A model generated the notes under the pieces. That model saw nothing but the letters and a program-made list of their open reading frames with translations. It was not told where the DNA came from and ran no database searches. The position numbers were made by a program, and so were the translations under genes. From assembly GCF_000611645.1 (NCBI RefSeq), contig NW_014013308.1, positions 10,151-28,189 on the forward strand: a stretch of 18,039 bases of DNA. Direction: 5' to 3'. Origin of the DNA: Monoraphidium neglectum. Lineage: Eukaryota; Chlorophyta; Chlorophyceae; Sphaeropleales; Selenastraceae. This document shows positions 8,025 to 18,039 of the stretch, piece by piece. Numbering within the stretch: the first letter of the stretch is position 1; each line of letters opens with the position of its first letter.

Positions 8025-11000
8025 GCAGGAGATCAGGAGGCGCTCCAGTGCTGCCTGGCGCTCTCGGTGATAGGTGCAGCCTGCAGGGTGCCCGAGCTGG
8101 CCAGCGGCGATGACGTGCGTGCGCTGCTGCCTGAACTGCTGTCGGTTATCACGGCCGGCGGCGTCAGCCGTGCGTTGGGCTCAACAGTTGCTGGCGTGCC
8201 TGACGCGATTGCAGAGGGGGCCGAGGCGGACAGCGAGGGTGATGCGCTGGAATGCGTGCTCGCGGCCTGCAGCGCCCCCGGCGCCGCCGGCGCTGAGGCC
8301 GCGAGGGAGGCGGCGGCCGCCGGCGGCGTCGCCGCGGCCACGGCCGCACTGCGGCGCGGCGTCGCAGCGGGCGCGGCGTCCTCGCGTGCATTCATGGCTG
8401 TGCGGCTGGTGGGGCTGCTGCTGGGAGGAATGGCAGCTGGGAAGCGCCAGCAGCTGCTGGCATCATCGCCAAGTACAGCAGCAGAGGCGGTGCTGCTGTT
8501 GGCCCAAATGTTCGGCGCCGAGGGCGGCAGCGGCGGCGGCGGCGGCGGCCATGCCGCTGCAACCAGCCCCGGCACTGGCAGCACGCCCCCAGCAGTGGGC
8601 TGCGGCAGCGTGGATGCAGCCATGTGCCAACTGGAGGCGCTGCACGCGCTGCTGCTCCTGCTTCCCGCGGTTGGCAGCGGCGGCGACGCCGCCGCTGCCG
8701 TGCTGCTGCGCTCTCCCCGGCCCTGGCCGTCGCAGCTCAAGGCCGGCCTTGCGCGCCTGCTCGCCAGCCGCGTCGGGGACGTCCAGAAGCGCTCAGCGCT
8801 GCAGCTGGCTGCAGCTGCCACGCATCTGCTCGGGCCCCGGTGGCTGCTCCCGGGCGCCAACTCGGCGGGGCCGACGGCGCATGAAGACGAGCTGCGGTTC
8901 TTGACTGTTCTGACAGAGGTGCTGTGTGTCGAGGCACCGCTGCTGCTGAGCGACGCGATGGATGAGGACGCGCGCGTGCCCGACCGCAGGGCCCCAAGCG
9001 CGGCTCGTGGCGCAGCGGCCGTGGCTGCACAGGTTGGGGCCGAGGGGCGGCAGGCGGGCGTGGAGGAGGCGGACGATGGCGGCGATGAGATGGCGGAGGG
9101 CAGCAGCGGCGACGAAAACGAAGGGATGGCGGCGGCGACCGAGCAGCCATTTGAGGGCAGCGGCGGAGGAGCGCCCAGCCCCCAAGCGACGGAGCCCGGC
9201 CACGCCGCCACGTGGCAGCCGGCGAGCCGGCGCGCCGCCGAGCAGCTGCCTGCCTGCTACCTGCTGCTGGAGGCCCTAACCAGTGCTGTCTCAGAGGAGT
9301 CGGCCCTGATGGACCAGCTGGCTGACCTGGATGCGGTCAACCCCGCAGGCGACCCGCCACGGCTGCCCGTGCTGGGGGAGGCCGCGGCGGGGCAGCTGGT
9401 TCGGCGGCTTGGGGAGACTGCAAAGGTGCGTGGGGCGGGGGTTGTGTCCTCGGCGGCCTCATCGCAATGGACGCCGCCCATTTGCTGTTTCCTCCAGCAG
9501 GTTTTCTCCAGCGGCGCCGTGATGCATTGTGTACAGCATGTCACTCAAGCTGTGTTGCCTCCCTCTTTGCCGTGTGTCCGGTGCCTTCGACGTGAACACG
9601 CTTGTTGCCCGCTGTGTACTGCATCTCTCCCGCCTATGGCAACCCGTACCACACCCGCTCTGTCTGGGACTGCTGCACCAGGTCATCCTCGAGTTTCTCG
9701 AGTACATGGAGCAGCAGCACGAGGGCACAGCCACCAAGGACCCCCTTGTCTTGGGGGCGATCAGGGTCCTGGGCAGGTGAGGTGGGCAGTCGGCATCACA
9801 GCACCTGGACGGCTTCCTCAAGGCACCACTTAGCTGCATCAGCGATGACCACTGCCAGTTCTCAACAGTGTATGAGCCCAGCAACTAATTCTTCATCAAT
9901 CATGCCATGTTTACTCCACTCTCCATGTTTGTGGATACCGCTGCCCAACCCAGGTTCCTTGCAGAGGTGCCAGACGCCCACAGCGAAGCTGTCCTGAAGC
10001 TGCTGCCCTTCATGCTGTCAGTGGACTGTGCGGATTACGGGGGCAGCAGCGCAGACGCCAGCGGGGGCAACTCCAGCATGGCATCTGGGGCGGCGTTCCT
10101 TATGCCGGCGTTGCTGCAGTTGACAAGCGCGGGTGGCGAGCGGGGTGCGGCGTGGCGGCAGCAAATCTCCAACTCTCAGCAGGCTCTTGCGGCGCTCGTA
10201 CAACACGCGGCCGCGCTCGCCGATTCTGCGGCGGCTGCGTCAGCTCAGGCGCCCTGGTCGTCACCCTCCTGCTCTTCATCCGTGGGCGCAGCCGACGCGG
10301 CAAGCTATGAGGGAGCGCTGGCTGACACGTGCCAAGTTCTGTTGGATGTGTTGGATGCAGACGGCAGCGTGGCTGCCCTGGTTGCGCCCGGCAGCGAGGG
10401 CAGCGGCTCAAGAGAAGCCAAGGGCGCGAAGAGCGGAGGACATGACGGCCTTGGACCAGTGACGCAGCGTGTGCTGCCGCTGGTGGCGCCCCTGTCGGCC
10501 TGGGCGGCGGCGAGGCGGCTGCAGGTCGAGGCAGCTAGTGCGACAGGTGCTGTGCCTGTCACGGCGGGGGAGCCTCCACTGCTTGCTGCTATGCAGCAGC
10601 TGGGCGCGCGCCCAGAGGCGGCCGTCGCGTGCGGCACCGTCGTGGCGCTCGTGCTGGGCGCGGCCGGTGAGCAGCTGGATGCAGCTGGGAGGCGGCGGCG
10701 GCAGCAGGCGCAGCATCTGGAGGGGACGGTGGCGGGCGAGGCGGCAGCGACGGACGAGCAGCCGTTGCCCCTCCCGCTGGTGGCGGCGGGCTGCGACGCG
10801 GTGGCGTGGGCGCTCGAGGTCGGGTGGGCGTGTCACTTGGGTGACGCCATGCAGCAGCGCCGACAGGAGCAGATGGAGCGGGTCGATGGCGGAGCGGCAA
10901 TCAAGGCAATCGTGCCGCAGGCCCTGGGTTTCTGGTGGGACGCAGACGCCGTTTTGCCGGCGTGGGCGAGGTGTCTGAGGCTGTCCGTGCGTCTCATGAA

Positions 11001-11136
11001 TAGCGCACCTGTTCTCGCGGAGCTGCTGCGGCGCTCCCGATGGGTGCAGGAGGCAAAGCCAACTGCTGCCACTGACGTAGTGATGGAGGCGGTCACTCAG
11101 AGCGTTGAGCTGCAATTGCTCCTGAAGGTCGTGTAA
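7454..11136 (+). CDS. NCDN: Neurochondrin-family protein with polyglutamine insert
   Basis: Neurochondrins are alpha-helical (ARM-like) repeat proteins. The animal member acts in neurite growth and endosomal or receptor signalling; the plant and algal role is unclear. Exons: 7454-7659, 7817-9425, 9501-9530, 9682-9776 and 9954-11136, giving about 1040 residues (human about 729). Family-like blocks are WRQCLELLGS at the end of exon 1, spliced to FVGLLIVPKLL, then EAVGFDFLCRLL, LALSVIGAACRVPELAS, VRALLPELLSVI, VILEFLEYME, AIRVLGRFLAEVP and LLPFMLSV. Residues 111-137 are a Gln tract splitting the first conserved region. An acidic Gly/Glu/Asp linker lies around residues 470-510. The remaining extra length is Ala/Gly-rich insertions. 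The exon 3 donor (GTACAG at 9531) is the weakest boundary. Exon 5 reads uninterrupted to TAA. Confidence 0.85.
7941..8021 (+). repeat. CAG/CAA trinucleotide repeat encoding polyglutamine
   Basis: Twenty-seven codons encode 23 Gln with three Arg (CGG) and one His (CAC) interruptions; the longest run is 12 Gln including one CAA. It lies in frame in exon 2 of the neurochondrin gene, between two conserved helical segments, so it probably forms a loop. Confidence 0.95.
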
Positions 11137-11156
11137 AGGCCATATTTTTATTGTAA
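11132..11156 (+). terminator. TGTAA signals at the end of the neurochondrin gene
   Basis: One TGTAA (11132-11136) includes the TAA stop codon itself; a second (11152-11156) follows 16 nt after the stop in an AT-rich stretch. A third TGTAA occurs at 11290-11294. Use of the second would give an unusually short 3' UTR. Confidence 0.6.
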
Positions 11157-11545
11157 GAAGCTTTGATCCACAACATCAACACAAGAGGAGCGCGCATTCG
11201 TGCTCACAACTTTCAAAAGGGCTGGCAGGTGCTTGTCTCTGTTGTGACAAACAACTGCACGGTGTTTGCCGCACCGTGTCCCCGCCACATGTAAAAATTG
11301 TCGTTTGTACCACAGATACGATAGCGCGCATAAACCTCCTAGATCACAACCAATTGACGCCAAGATGGCCTCTGCGGGTGAGAAAGCTAGAAGAGCTGCT
11401 CAAACAGTTGGCTCTTGTGCTTAGATCCCCCGCGCTCAAACGTTTCAGCCGATGTGGCCCTCAAGTGCAGTGGCGCTGTGCTGCTTGCGCGCAACACAAC
11501 AACGAGTGCTGCATCCCGCACACAGTCGCAGGCTTCCAGTATCCA
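11157..11545 (+). promoter_or_regulatory. Intergenic region and presumed SPC24 promoter / 5' UTR
   Basis: About 390 nt between the neurochondrin poly(A) signal and the chosen SPC24 ATG. It is lower in GC than the genes. One frame is open here (from 11276) in phase with SPC24, but its composition and the lack of family resemblance suggest 5' UTR rather than protein. No TATA box stands out. Confidence 0.4.
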
Positions 11546-12730
11546 ATGGATGCGTTCCGTGAGACGCACGAGCTGATGGACAGCCTCATCATTAGCTACC
11601 AGACTGGCTGCAAGGAGGACACGGATGCTATCCGGGACGTCCAGCACATGGTGGTGGACACCTTGGCGGCGGCGGTGGAGCGGGAGCAGCAGGTGCAACA
11701 AATCATCAAAGGTGCGCGGCACAGGGGGGCGCTGCAGCAGGTGCAGCAGGTACTATTCACACACAGCTGCTGGCAGCCGCAAGCGCCCCCCGCCTGTCAA
11801 GGACGCTGTGCCGGTCAGCAGCTGTCAGACGGTATGACAGCAGCATACCGCCCGTGCAGCGATGCCACCTGGCCGGCCATGCCACAGACGAACGCGCGCG
11901 CCGCCACGCCGCAGCCCTGTCCTCCAAGATCAAGGGACTGGAGGCGGCTGCAGACTACAGCGAGTCAAAGGCGGCGCACGAGCGGGAGGTGGCGGGGATC
12001 AATGAGGCCATCCGCGCGGACCAGGCAGCGCTGACGCAGATCACCGAGGACACAAGATGAGTGGGGCCTTGTGGATGCGGTTGCGCAGCTTGGAAGCCTG
12101 TGGTCGGCCTGCTCAAGTGTAGCGGGTGCGCCTATTGAACTTGCAGCAGGTGCCTATCGCTGCCTGCCCGTTGACTAGTCCATTGCATTGCGTGGCTATG
12201 TCGGGTGTGCACAGACCTCAAACATCGCCATGTGCCTTGGCGCAATCCCTGCTGTGTCCGTGCCTCTGTTTGCGCACGGTGGCGGCAGACCGGCGGCTGG
12301 AGGTGCAGCGGCGGCGGCAGCAGCTGGCAACGAGCAAAACAGATGTGCAGCAGCAGGCGGCGGAGGAGGAGCCGCGCAAAGTGTGAGTTGGTCATCGAAG
12401 TCGCTTTCTTTGATGCAGGTAGCCCAAGTTGTCTGCAGCCTGGAAGAGGAGGCATCTTGCCTGCGGCAGATGAATTACCAAGAGATGCATGCCAAAATTG
12501 CAACCAACATAAGGCCACCGCGTTTTGTTGATTGCCGCACCCGCAGGCACCAAATCAGTTTGTACGCGCACATCACGGGCCTGGCGTTTGCGCTCGACAC
12601 GATCAACGCGCCCGTCCACAAGGCGACCATATCTGACCCTTTGGGCAGCCACGAGCTGCGCACCGTGACGATCGATGCCGGCGGCCGCACGCCGTTTGAG
12701 ACTGCCAACGAGATCTGGAGCCTGCTGTGA
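11546..12730 (+). CDS. SPC24: Kinetochore protein SPC24-like, with irregular splice junctions
   Basis: SPC24 pairs with SPC25 at the inner-kinetochore end of the NDC80 complex. The segments are 11546-11711, 11888-about 12055, 12289-12382 and 12439-12730. Introns 1 (11712-11887) and 3 (12383-12438, only 56 nt) are GT-AG. The N-terminal two-thirds is a coiled coil: VEREQQVQQIIK joins DERARRHAAALSSKIKGL, later RRLEVQRRRQQL and EEEPRKVLEEEASCL. The C-terminal globular part has RHQISLYAHITGL and ends TPFETANEIWSLL, matching the end of plant SPC24. Between segments 2 and 3 the frame hits TGA at 12058 with no GT donor before it. A 78-nt stretch (12469-12546) inside the last segment is stop-free but looks intronic. 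Length is about 239 residues with it, 213 without; known SPC24 proteins are about 200. The start at 11546 is the best-placed Met. Confidence 0.75.
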
Positions 12731-12944
12731 TGTGTGTTTAGCTAGTTACCGAGGGCTTTGTACACTGTGCCCCGTGATCTTTGTTTGACACCCCCTGCAC
12801 ATGGGGCATTTGATGTGTTTCCTTGCGCTTGCGTGGTCTTGCTGGTGTGCACCAGCAGGTTGTTGGCGCTGCCTGCATGTGAGCGCGCCCAGCGGGATGC
12901 AAGGAGTTTAAACTTGTCGTTTAGGACCTGGTGGGCTTAGGGTT

Positions 12945-12949
12945 TGTAA
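12945..12949 (+). terminator. TGTAA polyadenylation signal of SPC24
   Basis: TGTAA lies 215 nt after the SPC24 stop, in the same orientation and in relatively AT-rich DNA. Confidence 0.55.
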
Positions 12950-13043
12950 ATCATACATATGTGTCCCGCGGACATTTTGGAGGCGCCTGCAACAAACTGA
13001 CCTGAGCAGCGAGGTGCATGTTGAGGAGTACCTGGCGACCTCC

Positions 13044-13852
13044 ATGCCTGCTGAGGTGAGTGCAGGGGCAGGTCAACGTTTGGATCATGCTGCTGTAGAC
13101 TCCGCCACCCCTTGTATGTCCCCGGCACAAGTTGATCATAGCATCTCCTCTTGAATTGCATGCAGGGCTGGCGTTGCCAACATGCGTACCGTACCGTAAT
13201 TCGCACGGTCGCACTACCAGCACCTTGCGTTGCACCACCGCCCTGCAGACGAACACACGCACTCAGCGCTCCAGAAGCACAAGGTCGCATAAGCATCTAC
13301 AATCCAACATCTTGATCCCTGGCAAATCTCGTTAGACTTCGAACTCGGACGTTGGACCCCAGCTCCGACTTACAAGGGAATTGGCGAAAGCACGGCCGCA
13401 AATAGCTCGCCGTCCCTTTACTCGCCACTTTGTATTCAACTCAAAGGTGAGTGCATATTCTGACACGGACACCATCTAAGGCTATGCCCGCGAAGCAGCC
13501 ACCCGTTCCCGAGCGGGTTCAGCACCCTGCAGGCTGCTTGCGGCCCCGTCTGCTTTGCTGTTTGCAAGTTAGAAGCAACATAACCATAAGTGACCCTTCA
13601 GTGGACTCCGCTGCAGAACGGCAGCCTATGCACCATCCCGCGTCACGTGCCGCACCACGCTGACGCGATGCGCGCGCGCGCTCCTGCACCCTCTACCCCT
13701 CAACCCACTGCTCATCAGTTCACGAGAGCAGTAACCCCTGTGCACCCAGTGCCACCACGTTGTGTTGAGTGCTATTGACCGACACGCCGGGATCCCAGAT
13801 GGTGTCAGACGCGCGCGCAACCGCGCACACTTGCCACCGCAACGCAGACAAG
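13044..13852 (+). other. Series of possible short phase-0 exons, 5' part of the last gene or a separate gene
   Basis: Five stop-free segments have splice-like borders that keep phase 0: 13044-13055 (from an ATG, MPAE, then GTGAGT), 13221-13283 (begins HLALHHRPADEH), 13363-13446 (begins LRLTRELAKARPQIARRP, donor GTGAGT), 13602-13646 (WTPLQNGSLCTIPRH) and 13799-13852 (MVSDARATAHTC and on, donor GTGTGT). The frame before 13044 is also open, without an ATG, to about 12911. A further microexon could be 13962-13985. GC is lower than in the other genes here and I recognise no domain. An alternative ATG (MPAKQPPVPER) lies at 13484. These could be the true start of the gene at 13902 onward, a 5' UTR, or chance. 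Confidence 0.25.
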
Positions 13853-13901
13853 GTGTGTGCGGCGTCCCCGCAGCGCCACAGCGCCCCATACGGACGCGCG
13901 C

Positions 13902-16900
13902 ATGGAGTACTCTGAGCTGGTCCTCTTTGCGCACCCCTCAGAAGTGCGCAATTCGCTGCAGTGCATAGCACTGCCGTCCCAGAAGGTTGCAACCCCCATA
14001 CACACCGCCGAGACGTCTCACCACCACTCGCACCTTTCCCCTCCTCTGCCGCGCAGGGCGGTAGGACCCAGGCCAACGGTGTTAAGAGCATCAAGGTTGG
14101 TGTACTTGCGGCGTGCGGCAATGGTGCTTGGCTGCTTTCACGCAAGGAAGGTGCCAGTGTACCTGGGGCGGGGGGGCATGCATTAGCGTCAAAGCGCCTT
14201 GTGGGACGATCAGGTCAAGGGCGATACCGCCTGAGACGCATCTGTACACTGCGGTCGCATGCATGGCCTTCTCAAAGATCCTCTCCATCCCCTGCCCCCC
14301 TCCCCCAACCCCTTCTCCGCTCCACCAGGACCTGAGGCCCTGCAGCAGTGCCGAGGTCACCGCCGACCTCGTGGCCAAGAGCCCGCTGGCCAACAGCTTC
14401 GCCAGCCTGAGAGGACTGAAGGAGGGCGCAGAGAAGGAGGTGAGGCGGGCCGGGGCTGCGGGCAGCAGAGGGTGCAGGTTGCAATCCTCTGCATGCTTCA
14501 CAGCTGAAATCCTCCTCGAATCACAGAAGGCGGCAATCTGATCTTCGCTCTTGCTCATTTTAAAGTGAGAAATTCACGTATCAGTGTTCCTCCTAGTTGC
14601 CTTTCATGCGTGAACCAGCATTGTCTCATCTAGGGCCTCTATTTGCTGCTGCGACGCACCCGCAGGTTCCACCGACCCCTCAGCGCGCCAGCCGCCAGGC
14701 CCCAAAGGGAGGGCCGCCACAGAACCCCAAGGCCGCCAAGAGCATTGAGTCCAAGGCCAAGGCTCCCAAGGCTAAGGTGTGGGGACGGGTTTGAAAAGCA
14801 AGCGTGTAGCTGCATCAAAAGTCCATGCGCCAGACCAAAGTTTGTCCTGAGTGAGACGTGAGAGCCGCTCCACCAACATACCGCTACGTGTGCCAGCTCA
14901 GCCTGTCGTAGACGAACCACTCAGAGTTGATGAAGTGATGGGTCATGTTGAGAGTACTGGGCATAGACACCCATCAAGCCGTCCTCATTCTCCCGTGCTT
15001 TATGCTCCACCTGCTGCGCAGGGCAAGAGCACCCCCACCACACCCGCCAGCAGTGCTACGTCGAAACCCGACGCTGCGCCCTCCAAGGAGGTGGCGCCGG
15101 CAGGCAAGGGAGTGAGCAAGGCGCGGCTCAAGGGCGCGGCAAGCTCCCCGTTGCCGCGCACAAACAAGGTGTGCTTCATAAGCTGTGTCAGGCGCGGGGC
15201 CAACACAGCAGCCCCCATGGAGTGAGCCGATGCATCTGCTGCCCTTGAACCTGCGCTATGCATTTCATCATCCCCGCTCATTATGCCTTTTTTCTCTAAA
15301 TATCGCCCTGCAGGCCTCCAGCGGCCACATCAAGGTCCTCATCAGGGCCACATCCGCACCTGTCACCCCCAAGCCTGCACCCAGCAGCAGCAACTGCACC
15401 CCGGCAGACACCGACCCTCTTCGCCGGTTGTCAGTAGCGTCGTGGGGCAGCGCCTCGTACGCTGATGTGCTGATGACCAGGGGGCCCTCGGCGGTCATGG
15501 CAGCAGTGCCAGAGGAGCTGGCCGGGGCCGAGGGCGGTGGCTGCCTGGGCGCGAGCGCGGGAGAGGGCGACGGCACGGGCGGGCATGCAACGGACGCAGG
15601 CACAGCATGCAAGGAGACCAAGGGTCCCGCGTGCGATGGCAAGGTGAGCCTGGGCAGGCGTGATGGGCGACAAATTGGGTTGGGACGGCGGCCAACCTAC
15701 GGCCGTGCTCTGAGTGGCTAGTTTCTAAATCGTCGCGTCCGGCGCGATGGACACCAGCCAGTCTCGTTTGACCCTGTGCAAGTGCTTGTTACGCTTGCTG
15801 TCCCTTTCAGATTGTGCCAAATTGATAGTGAGGTGAACAAGGCAAATCCCCCAGCCTTTTTATGTATGGCTGGTCCCCGCTGCAGTACACATGCCCAAAA
15901 ACTCACACTCAATCACAGCAGGCGTTGGCGGGCAGCCAGGCCCAGGGCAAGGTGAAGTCCAAGGTCAAGGGCAAGAAGGCTGGCCCCCAGGCTGGCAGCG
16001 GCAACAGGGGCAATGGGCACAACAGCGACAAGGCTCAGAAGGGCGAGAAGGGCAAGAAGAAGGGCACCCCCCAGGTAGGGTTGGCTGTGGGCGGGCCTGA
16101 CCCGGGTGAGTATGTTTTGCCACTGCCTTGCGTGCAAGACAACGCAGCCTGCCTCATCACTTTGCTTGGCCTGGTCTGGCAGGCGTTTGCGTGGACCACT
16201 GCTGATCCCCCAATCTGGTGCAACCACAGGCTCCCTCCAGCGCCGCCAAGGGCAGCGGCGCCGCATCAACCATGGTCGAGGCGCCCGCTGGCAAAGAGGT
16301 ACCCAGCACAAAGGAGGTGGGTCTGCAATATTCCTGGTTGTTGCATCGATTGCCCTTGTAGTGAATGCGGGTGGAGTCGGCAGTAACTCTGTGCACACCA
16401 GAACAAGGCTGCGTGGAGGCACTGATCTACATAGGTCTCTGGACAAGATGCTGACATGACTCCCACAACAACCCCAGGCAACAAGCAGCGGCGAGGACCA
16501 GCCCGCTGCTTTCGGCAAGGTCGCCAGCGCCGCCGGGGCCTGCCGGGTGGTGGGAGGCAGGAGGACGGCAACCCACAAGGCGGCCTGCACCAAGGTGCGA
16601 GGGGCGGCCGGCAACAGGTTTTGCGCGCTCAGATGTTCCAGGTTGCGGATGCGACTGAGTCTCAGAGAGCGGTCTTGCACGCCGATGCAGGGCGTGTATT
16701 CCTGCCAAGCGCCACTGACAACAATGTGCACATGCTGTGTGTGCTGCGCCGCCTGTCTCAACACGCCAGCCCCTTCCTCTCGTGTGCAAGCTGCATTGAC
16801 CGGCCCGCTCCATCCCGCAAACGCTCGGGCTTGACCCCTCAGGACGCCGCCGCCAAGAAGCCACAGACTACCCGGGCCACGGCCGCCGCCACCAGCAGCA

Positions 16901-18039
16901 AGGGCGCCCCTGCCGCCAAGGGCGCGCTGGTTGCCTCCAAGGTGGTGGGCAGCGCGGAGGGCGAGCCCGCGGCTGCGTTGGAGGGCGGCGCGGGCAGCCA
17001 GGGCGGCGAGGGTGGGGGCGTGGTCGTGGTGGCGGCGCAGGACAGGGAGGGGGAGGAGCGCGGCGAGAGCGTGGGCGTGCCAGCGAGGGGCAACGGAGTG
17101 GCCGGCGCGGTCAGCACGGCGGCCAGCTGCGACGGGAATGCAGACGCCGCAGCACTGGCTGAATGCCTAGGGTGCGGCGAGGGGCGAGACAGCGAGAAGG
17201 GCGTCGCGGTGCCGGCGCCAGAGCGCTATGAGAGCAGGACAGGCAGCAACTCGGACGACGGGGTGCCAGACTCAGGGATTGAGACGAGGGTGGTCAGTGC
17301 TGGGGCCACGGCGAGTGGCAGCGGTGGTGTCGCGAGCGCTGTTGTGCTTGCAGAGCGCGAGCAGTGCGGCGTGGCACAGGAGGCTGGCAGCGTCACGGTG
17401 GGGGAGCAGGGGCCCCACGCCGCAGGCAGCAGCGCTGCTCAGCAGGCGGCGCCGGCGGGGTGCTCTGCAGGGGCGGTGGACTGGTTTGACGCGTGGCTGC
17501 CGGTAAGAGTGCCTTGCGCCTCGGCAAGATTGGAGGCTAGATTGCATGCAGACAATGGGTGCGCTGTTTGGGTTGGGTGCAGATAGCGTAATCAAGCAGG
17601 TAGCGGCGTGCACGTGCAACTGGCTTGCGCTGCGTTGCGTCTCCATCCAACCACCATGGATGGTATCTGTTGTCAACCTGCTCCCCCACCCCTTGCCCGC
17701 CCATTCATTGCTGCAGCTGTCCCAAGGCCGGCCGGCCCTCACCGTCAACCAGGCCACCCGGCAGGCCGAGGCGTTCAAGGCGCAGCGGGATGAGTCGCGG
17801 CGGCTGTTTGCGCTGGAGCGGGGCAGGCACGCGGCGTGCAAGGAGGCAGCGGAGCAGCAGCAGCGGGAGGACGCCGCCACAATAGAGGAGCTGTGGCGCA
17901 GCGTCGAGGCCGCCAGGGCGGAGGCGGAGCGCGAGAAGGCGCGCTGCAACACGCTGCCCTCGGCGCGCCGCGCAGCGGCTGCACATGAGCGTGCCGCCCG
18001 CCTGGCTGCGCAGGCGGCCGTGTCGAGGGCGGCGCTGGC
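13902..18039 (+). CDS. Unidentified Lys/Ala/Ser/Pro-rich multi-exon protein (3' end outside window)
   Basis: I do not recognise this protein. Eleven exons join in frame, every intron in phase 0: 13902-13985, 14057-14095, 14329-14439, 14666-14776, 15022-15168, 15314-15643, 15922-16074, 16230-16316, 16478-16594, 16843-17502 and 17717-18039 (open at the edge), giving at least 720 residues. The start ATG (MEYSELVLFAHPSE) has G at +4 but is provisional. The middle is low-complexity and basic, with runs such as KAKAPKAK, KVKSKVKGKKA and KGEKGKKKG. It is followed by an Ala/Gly/Val/Glu-rich acidic exon of 220 residues ending VDWFDAWLP. The last exon is charged and helical (AEAFKAQRDESRRLFALE, IEELWRSVEAARAEAERE), probably a coiled coil. 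The basic tracts suggest binding to nucleic acid or chromatin, which is inference only. The lack of frameshifts and the consistent splice borders support a real gene. Confidence 0.6.

Noticed and set aside
8033..9211. 392-codon open frame on the minus strand
   Set aside because: It is antisense to neurochondrin exon 2. Its Ala/Ser/Pro-rich composition is what a GC-rich coding exon gives in the opposite strand, and the plus strand has the family motifs.
10408..11115. 235-codon minus-strand open frame
   Set aside because: Antisense of neurochondrin exon 5; Arg/Pro/His-rich shadow translation.

Overview
The window looks like nuclear DNA of a green alga (Chlorophyta). Coding DNA is very GC-rich and Ala/Gln/Gly-rich. 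Genes are split by short introns (about 56-350 nt) whose donors are mostly GTG(A/C/G)G. 3' ends carry the TGTAA polyadenylation signal typical of chlorophytes, and one gene encodes the chloroplast Calvin-cycle regulator CP12. The species cannot be named from this sequence alone. I found no rRNA, tRNA, CRISPR array or mobile element.

Layout, left to right. (1) 2-592 (+): 3'-terminal coding exon of an unidentified protein. (2) 593-about 2310: no recognisable gene. (3) 2653-3994 (-): CP12, six exons, complete, ending in a 4-residue microexon that is duplicated in tandem. (4) 4490-7299 (-): a PDCD2/Tsr4-family protein, nine exons, complete, without the MYND zinc finger of animal PDCD2. (5) 7300-7453: a 154-bp head-to-head promoter shared with the next gene. 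(6) 7454-11136 (+): neurochondrin-family protein, five exons, about 1040 residues, with a CAG-encoded polyglutamine tract. (7) 11546-12730 (+): SPC24-like kinetochore subunit, about 4-5 exons, with one or two exon junctions that have no GT donor. (8) about 13000-18039 (+): N-terminal part of an unidentified Lys/Ala/Ser/Pro-rich protein built from a run of short phase-0 exons, ending in a coiled-coil-like exon that runs off the window. Its true 5' end is unresolved.

The genes do not form an operon or a single pathway. CP12 acts on GAPDH and phosphoribulokinase in the plastid, PDCD2/Tsr4 proteins chaperone ribosomal protein uS5, SPC24 belongs to the NDC80 kinetochore complex, and neurochondrin is a helical-repeat protein of unclear role in algae. 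All exon boundaries were read by hand from splice motifs, reading phase and remembered family consensus. No alignment or transcript data were available.

I see no convincing new multi-gene system. The oddities most worth checking are the duplicated CP12 terminal exon, the non-canonical SPC24 junctions, the PDCD2 without a MYND finger, and the phase-0 exon chain at the right edge.
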